Below, one piece after another: positions 1 through 7,800 of a stretch of 21,178 nt of DNA. The position numbers were made by a program, and so were the translations under genes. Below the pieces are notes generated by a model, which did not search any database, was not told the DNA's origin, and saw nothing but the letters and a program-made list of their open reading frames with translations. The stretch is taken from positions 1-21,178 of the IMG/VR virus record IMGVR_UViG_3300018424_000311, one strand, 5' to 3'. Each line of letters starts with the position of its first letter. The first letter of the stretch is position 1. Source of the DNA: a virus.

Positions 1-1
1 T

Positions 2-1310
2 GATCAAACAACTGTAAATGTTGTAAATGATACAGCAACTACTGTCAACTTTGCAGGTGCAGCAACAGCAATTAACGTTGGTGCAGCAACAGGCAAAACA
101 ACATTTGCACATGATGTTGACATCAACGGCGGTGACCTAGACAGTAACCAATCATCGTTCTACTTGTTATCATCACCAAGTTCGGTTGTGATAGGTGCAG
201 GCGCAACTATTGTTAACATTGGAACAGGCGGCGATGGCGGCGGTACAACTACAATTGGACACGATCTTGTTGTTACAGGTGATCTTACAGTTAATGGTGA
301 TACAACAACAATTAACAGTACAACATTAACAGTTGATGACTTGAGAATTGTAGTTGCAAGTGGTGCATTAAATGCAGCAGCAGCAAACGGCGCAGGTATT
401 GAAGTAGATGGCGCAAATGCAACATTAACTTACGATGCAGCAAACACAAGTTGGGATAGCAGCGAAGACTTCAATCTAGCAAGTGGTAAAGCATATTATG
501 TTAACGATGCAAATGTTCTAAGTTCAACTACACTAGGATCGGGTGTTGTAAATTCAAGTTTACAACAAGTAGGTACAATTGGTACAGGTACATGGCAAGG
601 TACAGTTATATCTCCAACATACGGTGGTACTGGTGTAAACAATGGTAGCAAAACTATCACACTAGGTGGTAACTTTACACATACAGGTGCGCACACGTTG
701 TCATTAACAACAACAGGTAACACCAGTTTAACATTACCAACAAGCGGTACTGTTGCTGTAAGCACATCAGGACTTGGACAGTTTGCTTCTACAACAAGTG
801 CTCAACTAGCAAGTGTTATGAGTGACGAAACAGGTAGTGGTGCTCTAGTATTTGGAACTAATCCAACTATGAGTACAGGCATTGTTGCAGGCACAACAAC
901 ATTCAACTTGCTTGACACAACTGCTACAACTATCAATTTTGGTGGTGCAGCAACAGCAGTTGCAATTGGTGCAGCAACAGGTACAACAACTGTACATAAC
1001 AATTTAGATGTAGACTTAGATGTTAATATAGACGGCGGCGATTTGACAACCAACGCTGCTACATTTAATTTGTTAAATGCTACAGCAACTACAATAAATG
1101 CATTTGGTGCAGCAACAGATATTAACATAGGTGCAACAACAGGTGACTTTGGTGTTAACAACGCAACAGCAAACTTTGCAGGTAACTTGTTTGTAAACGG
1201 TAATACATTAGATACAGACGAAACAGGCACATTTAACTTGCTGAAAGATAACGCAACAAACATTGCATTTGGTCAAGCAGCAAGACAAATGACTATTGGT
1301 GAAACCAAAG
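2..1310 (+). repeat. Degenerate FNLL / ATTINFGGAAT fibre repeats
   Basis: Within the fibre gene, units of the form (F/Y)xLL-x(3-5)-(A/T)TT(I/V)N(F/I)-x-G-AA(T)-x-(I/V)x(I/V)GAATG recur, clearest near 2-110, 896-980, 1060-1140 and 1228-1310. They are alternated with VDI(N/D)GGDL linkers. The repeats are divergent at DNA level and encode short beta-rich segments, as expected for a trimeric beta-helical fibre shaft. Confidence 0.7.
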
Positions 1311-3580
1311 CAGCAGCAGTTGCAGCAGGTCAAGTTAATCCAGAAGTAATTGTGCGCTTGGATTTAAGAACAAATGCTGATATGTATATCGACGGTGACT
1401 TGTATATTAGCGATATTGATAATGTTCCAATTGGTCCAAATACTCCAAGCACAGGTGCATTTACTACATTGTCATCAAACGATCTAACAAGGTTTACAGC
1501 AACTGACAATGCAAACATAGCAGTAGCGTTTGCAACAGATGGAGCAGCAGTTAAAATCAGCGGCGGTCTAAGAGTTGCAAAAGATGTTGCTGCTGATAAC
1601 TTTATGGGTGATATGGATGCTGGTTATTTAACAAGCGGTACTATTCCGGATGCACGTATCCAAGTATCAGGTGTTACACAACACCAGTTAAGTATCACAG
1701 GTACAGGTGCGTTGAATGCAGGTAGTATCACAAGTGGCTTTGGTAATATTAACATTGGTAGCAGTATCTTTACTGGTGACGGTAGTGGTTTAAGCAACTT
1801 GAATGCAAGCAATCTTGCATCTGGCAGCGTACCAAATGCACGTATTACTTCAGGTAGTGTTACACAACACCAAGGTGATATCACAGGTACTGGTGCTCTT
1901 GATAGCGGTAGTATTACAAGCAACTTTGGCAACATCAATATTGGAACAAGTACATTTACAGGTAATGGTAGCGGACTGAGCAGTCTAAATGCAAGTAACT
2001 TGAGTACTGGTACAGTTGCAGGCGCAAGACTTGGTGGCAACCAATCAATGGGTGGTATCAAAACATTTAGTGATACAACTGAAGCAACTACTACAGGCAA
2101 CGGTGCAGTAAGACTTAGCGGTGGTTTAAGTGTTGTTAAAAACATTGTGTTTGGTGGTACTGCAACCGGTAATGGTAGCGGACTAACAAGTCTAAATGCT
2201 ACTAACTTGGGTAGCGGAACTGTTCCAAGTGCAAGAGTAACAGGTAGTTACACAGGTATTACTGGTACCGGTGCACTAGATGCAGGTCAGATTACCAGCG
2301 GATTTGGCGATATCAACATTGGTACAAATACATTTACTGGTAACGGTAGTGGCCTAACCAGCGTTGATGCAGCAACACTAGATGGTGTTGACAGTCTAAG
2401 TTTTGTACGCAGTGACGCAAATGATACACTAACAGGTGCTTACGTTATAAGCAGTACAAGTTCGCAACCACTTACATTAAAACGTTCCGATCGTGCCGGT
2501 GCAAACGCTACATCGTACCTGTATTTTACTGATCAAAACGATGCAACAATGGGTTACATAGGTAATGCAATATTTGGTGCTTATGATATGTACATGCACG
2601 CCGCTAGTGGCGGTAACATTGTTATGTTTACTACAGGTGAACTTCGATATACCAGCGATGGTGCAACCTTCTACAAATATTGGCATGCTAATAATGATGG
2701 TAATGGATCAGGACTAGATGCTGACTTAGTAGATGGTATACACGCTAGTAGTTTCTTACGCAGCGATTCTAACGATTCGTTTAGTGGTACACTAAGTGGT
2801 ACTGGTAGCATTAACATTACTGGTACTATCACGGCTGCTGGATATAGCGGCGATGGTAGCGGACTAAGTGGCATTACTGCTGATAGTATCGGTGGCGTTG
2901 GACTAACTGGACTGTTAAGAACAACTGGTGAAAACGCTGCTACAGCAAACATTACATTTAGTAATAGCGGTACTGCTAAACGCGGTATTACTGGTACAAT
3001 GGGAGACAACGATCAGTGGTTCTTCGGTGGTGCTGCTACTGCATCAAACGCAGGTTATTTGGAAATCTCAACAGGTGATGATGGACAGAGTACAAGTGCC
3101 GAACCGCATTATCATAGACAGTACGGCCCAGGTACCCCATTAACTGGTACACTTGTAAGAACTGCAACTATATTAGATAATAATGGTAATACACTATTCC
3201 CAGGCGAAGTTACAGCATACTCATCAGATGCTAGACTTAAAACCAACATCGAAAACATTCCAAATGCACTTGACAAAGTCAAAGCATTGAACGGTGTGCT
3301 TTATAACTGGACCAACGAAGGTCACAAGTGGGGACTTGATGTTGATACTGAAAAACGTGAAGTTGGTTTACTTGCTCAAGAAGTTCAAGAAGTATTGCCT
3401 GAAGCAGTTGCTCCGGCACCATTTGATATTGATACTGATACAGGCGAAAGCAAAAGCGGCGAAGATTATCTGACAGTCAAATACGAACGTATTGCGCCTG
3501 TATTAATTGAAGCAATCAAAGAACAGCAAAAAGAGATTGATGAACTCAAAGCAATGGTGCAAAAACTACTGGATAAATAA
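2..3580 (+). CDS. Long tail fibre protein with C-terminal S74 chaperone, 5' partial
   Basis: The reading frame is open from base 2, so the gene starts upstream of the window; the TTG at 164 is an internal leucine codon. Visible are about 1190 residues, low in complexity and rich in Gly, Thr, Ser, Asn and Ala. First come repeats with FNLL and ATTINFGGAAT-type strands, then a GTW(x)G...YGGTG segment typical of phage fibres, then six GxGSGL modules. The last 119 codons (3221-3580) match the peptidase S74 intramolecular chaperone: S-D-A-R-L-K at 3224-3241 holds the expected Ser/Lys pair, followed by GLLAQEVQEVLPEAV and a terminal coiled coil. In this family the chaperone helps the fibre trimerise, then cleaves itself off just before that Ser. 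Inferred role: distal, receptor-binding fibre. It resembles other marine T4-like fibres by pattern only; its T4 counterpart cannot be assigned. Confidence 0.88.
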   Translation, partial: DQTTVNVVNDTATTVNFAGAATAINVGAATGKTTFAHDVDINGGDLDSNQSSFYLLSSPSSVVIGAGATIVNIGTGGDGGGTTTIGHDLVVTGDLTVNGDTTTINSTTLTVDDLRIVVASGALNAAAANGAGIEVDGANATLTYDAANTSWDSSEDFNLASGKAYYVNDANVLSSTTLGSGVVNSSLQQVGTIGTGTWQGTVISPTYGGTGVNNGSKTITLGGNFTHTGAHTLSLTTTGNTSLTLPTSGTVAVSTSGLGQFASTTSAQLASVMSDETGSGALVFGTNPTMSTGIVAGTTTFNLLDTTATTINFGGAATAVAIGAATGTTTVHNNLDVDLDVNIDGGDLTTNAATFNLLNATATTINAFGAATDINIGATTGDFGVNNATANFAGNLFVNGNTLDTDETGTFNLLKDNATNIAFGQAARQMTIGETKAAAVAAGQVNPEVIVRLDLRTNADMYIDGDLYISDIDNVPIGPNTPSTGAFTTLSSNDLTRFTATDNANIAVAFATDGAAVKISGGLRVAKDVAADNFMGDMDAGYLTSGTIPDARIQVSGVTQHQLSITGTGALNAGSITSGFGNINIGSSIFTGDGSGLSNLNASNLASGSVPNARITSGSVTQHQGDITGTGALDSGSITSNFGNINIGTSTFTGNGSGLSSLNASNLSTGTVAGARLGGNQSMGGIKTFSDTTEATTTGNGAVRLSGGLSVVKNIVFGGTATGNGSGLTSLNATNLGSGTVPSARVTGSYTGITGTGALDAGQITSGFGDINIGTNTFTGNGSGLTSVDAATLDGVDSLSFVRSDANDTLTGAYVISSTSSQPLTLKRSDRAGANATSYLYFTDQNDATMGYIGNAIFGAYDMYMHAASGGNIVMFTTGELRYTSDGATFYKYWHANNDGNGSGLDADLVDGIHASSFLRSDSNDSFSGTLSGTGSINITGTITAAGYSGDGSGLSGITADSIGGVGLTGLLRTTGENAATANITFSNSGTAKRGITGTMGDNDQWFFGGAATASNAGYLEISTGDDGQSTSAEPHYHRQYGPGTPLTGTLVRTATILDNNGNTLFPGEVTAYSSDARLKTNIENIPNALDKVKALNGVLYNWTNEGHKWGLDVDTEKREVGLLAQEVQEVLPEAVAPAPFDIDTDTGESKSGEDYLTVKYERIAPVLIEAIKEQQKEIDELKAMVQKLLDK
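1775..2905 (+). repeat. Six GxGSGL fibre modules
   Basis: The peptide G(D/N)GSGL starts at 1775, 1961, 2168, 2339, 2699 and 2849. The first three copies run on into xxLNA(S/T)NL-x-(S/T)G(S/T)V-x(2)-AR. Copies at 1775, 1961 and 2339 are preceded by an ITGTGAL-DxGxITSxFG-xINIG block. The spacing of the first four is 186, 207 and 171 bp. These are typical of modular phage fibre shafts and are a plausible substrate for recombination between fibres. Confidence 0.75.
3572..3579 (+). promoter_or_regulatory. T4-like late promoter octamer in the fibre stop codon
   Basis: GATAAATA matches the NATAAATA form of the T4-type late promoter. It is formed by the last two sense codons of the fibre gene plus the stop (GAT AAA TAA). 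By T4 spacing the start would fall near 3585, just before the hairpin at 3587-3613. It could serve the 53- and 127-residue genes downstream. An Asp-Lys-stop ending in an AT-rich genome could also produce this by chance. Confidence 0.4.
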
Positions 3581-3586
3581 GATATA

Positions 3587-3613
3587 GTAAGAGCCGATTT
3601 TGTCGGCTCTTAC
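3587..3613 (+). terminator. Perfect 11-bp hairpin after the fibre gene
   Basis: GTAAGAGCCGA pairs perfectly with TCGGCTCTTAC around the loop TTTTG. There is no T-run after the stem (CGTTGAC follows), so it is not a standard intrinsic terminator. It may end the fibre message, or it may be a 5' stabilising hairpin for a transcript starting at the octamer 3572-3579. Confidence 0.6.
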
Positions 3614-3615
3614 CG

Positions 3616-3647
3616 TTGACAATGTTTAAATAACGTGTTAATATAAA
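3616..3647 (+). promoter_or_regulatory. Possible sigma70-type promoter before the 53-residue gene
   Basis: TTGACA at 3616-3621 is followed after 17 bases by TAATAT (3639-3644), which overlaps TATAAA at 3642-3647. A GGA-containing ribosome site then precedes the ATG at 3665. The -35 is perfect and the -10 is imperfect. It lies 3' of the hairpin, which fits a new transcription unit. Confidence 0.4.
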
Positions 3648-3664
3648 CGAAATAGGATTATTAT

Positions 3665-3826
3665 ATGGCTATACCAGCAACCGGATCAGCAGTAACAATG
3701 ACACAGATCTACACCTACTTCTCTGCTTCCGGAGCATACAGTCTTGGTAATCTTGGCACTTATATGGGTATTAGTGTAGGTAATACTATTAATATGAGTG
3801 CAACGTTTGGTGGACAAGGTACATAA
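3665..3826 (+). CDS. Small structural-type protein, 53 residues
   Basis: It begins ATG GCT ATA CCA, with AGGATT upstream as a ribosome site, and ends in TAA at 3824-3826. The product is rich in Gly, Ser, Thr and Tyr. It carries the pattern VTMTQIYTYF...GxYSLGxLGxYMGI...INMSATFGG. This resembles a short motif (about: polar residue-ISLSxIxxEF-Gly-rich-YSL) that I know from small virion proteins and fibre tips of T4-like marine phages. There is no signal peptide or membrane segment. Its place directly after the long fibre suggests a small fibre- or baseplate-associated protein, but that is inference. The next gene follows after 14 bases, so the two are probably co-transcribed. Confidence 0.7.
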   Translation: MAIPATGSAVTMTQIYTYFSASGAYSLGNLGTYMGISVGNTINMSATFGGQGT

Positions 3827-3840
3827 CACAGGAGCACATT

Positions 3841-4224
3841 ATGAAAACATTATTTGAAGTCATGAACATTGACTTAGCACAAGAATATACCAAAGAACGC
3901 AAACTAGCAGTAGTAGAAAAACTTGCAACTGAATTAGGTGCAGAACTAGAAGAAGAAGTACGTGCAGCGATTGCAGAATTAGATATTCCAGAATCAGATG
4001 AACGTTATCATTGGGTTCAAAAAATTGGACGTATTATGGGTGCAGACTTGTTAACTATTGGCAAAGTACAGCCAGAAAACATGTTAGCAGCGTCTTCTCT
4101 CAGTGTTGAAGATTTTCAAGAAGCAGTAAAAGTTGCAGTACAAGGTGCAAATGATTTGAACCAGTATACTATTGCAGCAGAAACAGCAATCAAAAACGAC
4201 ACAATTTCTGAAACAATTACATGA
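3841..4224 (+). CDS. Unrecognised acidic helical protein, 127 residues
   Basis: A good ribosome site (AGGAG, then six bases) precedes the ATG. I do not recognise the family. The first 50 residues are rich in Glu, Lys and Ala and look helical (VVEKLATELGAELEEEVR). A middle part reads HWVQKIGRIMGADLLTIG, and the tail is polar and Thr/Asn-rich. It has no membrane segment, signal peptide, Cys cluster or nucleotide-binding loop. Its stop overlaps the start of the glycosyltransferase gene (ATGA at 4221-4224), which implies translational coupling and a shared function or timing with that enzyme. Confidence 0.75.
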   Translation: MKTLFEVMNIDLAQEYTKERKLAVVEKLATELGAELEEEVRAAIAELDIPESDERYHWVQKIGRIMGADLLTIGKVQPENMLAASSLSVEDFQEAVKVAVQGANDLNQYTIAAETAIKNDTISETIT

Positions 4225-4814
4225 TAAAACTTGCAATTTGTATTCCATCACGGGATACAGTTCATGCAGGATTTGCATTAAGTCTCTCTAAGATTACAAG
4301 TAAACTTACAGAACATAATGTTGAACACACTGTATTGTTTAATCTAGGAACAGTAATACCTCAACAACGTAATAGTCTAATAGACGAAGCGTTAGATTGG
4401 GGTGCTACACATATACTGTGGTTAGACAGTGATATGCATTTGCCGTCTAACACCGCAGAAATCTTATTGTCTCACAATAAAGATATTGTAGCAGCAGCAT
4501 ACAGCACAAGAGTTCCGCCTTACAAAAGTACTGCATTTGTTGATGCAGATAATTTAGATAACAGATTATCTGCCATCACCGACTTACACAAAGTGTTTGC
4601 AGTTGGTATGGGATGTATGTTAGTTTCAACAGAAGTCTATAAAGTTTTAGGAAAACCTTGGCATACATATCTATACAATAATGATACACAAGATTTGTCA
4701 GGCGAAGATATATATTTTTGTAAATGTGCAAACGATGCAGGAATTGATGTGTATGTTGATGCAAGTTTAAGCCAAGAAATTGCACATTACGGTACAAAGT
4801 CATTTAGGTTATAG
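4221..4814 (+). CDS. GT-A fold glycosyltransferase, 197 residues
   Basis: The start opens with KLAICIPSRD, the first strand of a family-2-like GT-A nucleotide-sugar domain. VIPQQRNSLIDEAL follows, then the metal-binding DxD motif in ILWLDSDMHLP (about residues 68-78), then VGMGCMLVS and GEDIYFCKCANDAGI, which supplies the ED pair usual before the acceptor site. A late His (IAHYG) fits a further metal ligand. At 197 residues it is a minimal, soluble, catalytic-only form with no membrane anchor. Members transfer a sugar from a nucleotide-sugar to a glycan, lipid, protein or modified base; the donor and acceptor cannot be read here. It overlaps the upstream gene by 4 bases and is followed one base after its stop by the repeat-protein gene. 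Confidence 0.8.
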   Translation: MIKLAICIPSRDTVHAGFALSLSKITSKLTEHNVEHTVLFNLGTVIPQQRNSLIDEALDWGATHILWLDSDMHLPSNTAEILLSHNKDIVAAAYSTRVPPYKSTAFVDADNLDNRLSAITDLHKVFAVGMGCMLVSTEVYKVLGKPWHTYLYNNDTQDLSGEDIYFCKCANDAGIDVYVDASLSQEIAHYGTKSFRL

Positions 4815-4815
4815 A

Positions 4816-7800
4816 ATGAATATATTTGAAAAGTTTGAAAGATACGGTCAAAAAACATACAACGGACAAGATGTATTAAAAAATCATTTTTTACAAATCT
4901 ATCCAATACATTATACTGACAATTGCGACGACGAGACTGTTGCAACACAATATGCTGATAAAGCAGATTACGTTTGGATTGTTAACAAAAATATTAATGT
5001 ACTTAGAACTTTTCCTTGGCACTTTAAACCAACCAAAGAACAATTAAATAAAAAACATGTATTTCCGTATGTTTATAAAAGCAGCAAAAGAATTAAAAGT
5101 TGGGAATATGCAAAACTTATTCCTACTAAAGTTGAATATACAGGTGTAATTGAACACAAAAATATTGCAGCAATCTATGATGTATATTGTGGCAAAGATG
5201 TGTTTGATGTATTTTATTTAGGTTTAGAAACAGACGAACTATTTACACAAATACAAGAACGTGCTCCACATGCTCGTGTTGTTAGTTCGCATAAACAAGC
5301 ACAAGACATGTCTACTACGGATATGTTTTGGCTTGTGCCTAATGATATTGAATTGGGAAAGTTTTTTAAATTTAGTTATCGTCCTGATGACTGGAGTCAC
5401 AAATTTGTGCATGTGTTTGGAAATGGTAATGTAGGAGTGTTTGATGGTATTGCATTATTTCCAAAAGCATACAACCCTACTGACAAAGAATTACAACACA
5501 GATTTTATGCAGATAAAAAAACAGTATCATTAATTGCAAGTACTCCTAAAAAATATCCTGTGTATAACTTTGAAACATTTGAAGAATATCAGTTAGCGTT
5601 AGAAAAAGAAAGCGAGTTGTTTTGGTATGTTCCAACAGACGTTCAAGACGTAGTTGATTTAGATTTGTATTTTGATCATCATAATCAATATGATCGACGT
5701 ATTAATCATGTGTTTTTAAATGATAATGAATATGATGGCGTAGTACTGTTTAGTAAACATAGTCCTATAACTGAAAAAGAATTTAATCACAGATTTATTG
5801 CAAACAAAAAAGAACACCCGGAGGTATATAGCCGGCCAAAAAAGTTTGATCAGTTTGTGATCAACAACTACGCTGATTACAAACTGGCAATGGAGCGTAG
5901 TACTACTGAAATGTTCTGGGGTGTGCCCGATGATGTTGAAGTTTCAGATGACTTTGATTTTGACATTTATTTTACACATCATAACACATACGATAGAAAT
6001 ATTACACATGTGTTTGCTAATGGTAAAACATACGACGGTATTGTGCTGTTTAGTAAAAATGTCGAAGTAATTGAACGTGAAGTTGATTATAGATTTTACG
6101 CTGAAAAGAAAGAATGGAATATTGTTGCAAGCCATCCAAAAATCTTTCCTGTGTACAAAATTGACACGTATGATGAATACTTAGAAGCATTAAAGAAAAC
6201 ACCAAACGAATTGTTTTGGATGAGTAGTTCAAACATTCAAATGCTTACAGACATTTATAATGTTTATATTAGTCATCACGATAGAAATTTACGTAAACAA
6301 AATCATGTGTTTTTACATCAAAACAACGAAGGTGTATCATTTAATGGAATGATTTTGTGTAGTGTACACACGCCTTTAACACAAAAAGAAGTTGAATATA
6401 GGCATCCAGTAAATCGCATAGAACACACTAATATTGTAAGTAAAAATAAAAGATATGATCATTTCAATATTGAAACGTATGAGGATTATTTACACGCATT
6501 AGAAACCAGTGAAACTGAAATGTTTTGGATGGATTCTCCAAACATAGATACAACTGATTTTAATTTTAAAATGACTTTTGATTTTGAAAACGAATATGAT
6601 CGAAAGGAAAATCATGCTTTTGTACACATGGTAGATGGAAAAGAATATTACAACGGATTGTTTCTTTGCAGCAAACACAAACCTTTAACTAAAAAAGAAG
6701 TTGAATATCGCCATATTGCAAATGCAAAAGAATGGGACATAATGGCAAGTTTTGCTGTGTTTTATGAAAGATTTATTATTGAAACTTATGACGATTATCT
6801 TCGTGCATTAGATAACAGCGAAACAGAAATGTTTTATGGGTATAGCGAAAACATTGATTGTAGAGACTTTGCATTTGATCATTACTTTACGCATGATAAC
6901 GAATATGACAGAAAAATAAATCATAACTTTATTCATAAAGTTAACGGTAAAGAATACCGTAATGGAGTATTTTTGTTTAGTAAACACAGTCCAGTTACAC
7001 AAAAAGAAATAGAACATAGACATATTGTTAATGCAAAAGAATGGAATATAGTTGCAAGTAGGCCTGTTTGGTATGATAGAATTGTAATTAATAATTACAA
7101 AGATTATAACATGGCATTAGAATCGTCTAAGACTGAAATGTTTTGGGGTATTCCTAGTGATGTAGAAGTTGATATAAATTTTGAATTTGATTATTACTTT
7201 ACTCATGATCAAGTTTTTGAAAGAACTACAAATCATGTATTTTTAAATGATAAAAATTATGATGGAATAATTTTGTTTAGTAAACACAGTCCGGTAACAG
7301 AGAAAGAAATAAAATCAAGATTTTTAGTTAACAAAAAAGAACACAATGTCATAGCAAGTTATCCTAAACAATTTAGCAAATTTGTTATAGAAACTTATAA
7401 TGATTATTTAAATGCTCTTGAAACTAGTAAAACAGAAATGTTTTGGGCTACTACTAATAATATAAAAATTGCACAAGACTTTGATTTTAATTTTTATTTT
7501 AGTCATCATAACACTTATGACAGAAATATAAATCATGTTTTTGCGCACGAAGTTAATGGCAAAAAACATTACAATGGTTTATTTTTGTTGTCAAAAAATG
7601 TACCGCTTACACAAAAAGAAATTGAATTTAGAACAATAGCAAATCGTAAAGAATGGGATATTGTTGCCAGTGGTTCTGTTGAATATGATAAATTTAAAAT
7701 AAAAAATTACCAAGACTATTTAGAAGCATTTAAGAAATCAAAAACAGAAATGTTTTGGATGATACCAAGCGAAGTTGTTGTAGATAACTCATTTAATTTT

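Noticed and set aside
164-166. TTG as start of the fibre gene
   Set aside because: The frame is open back to base 2 with the same repeat composition, so the true start lies upstream of the window.
496-3009. Several minus-strand open frames inside the fibre gene
   Set aside because: They are Val/Pro/Leu-rich mirror images of the Thr/Gly/Asn repeats of the real gene, without ribosome sites or family resemblance.
4780-4815. Earlier ATG for the repeat protein
   Set aside because: It would overlap the glycosyltransferase by 35 bases; the ATG at 4816 sits one base after that stop with an AGG at suitable spacing.
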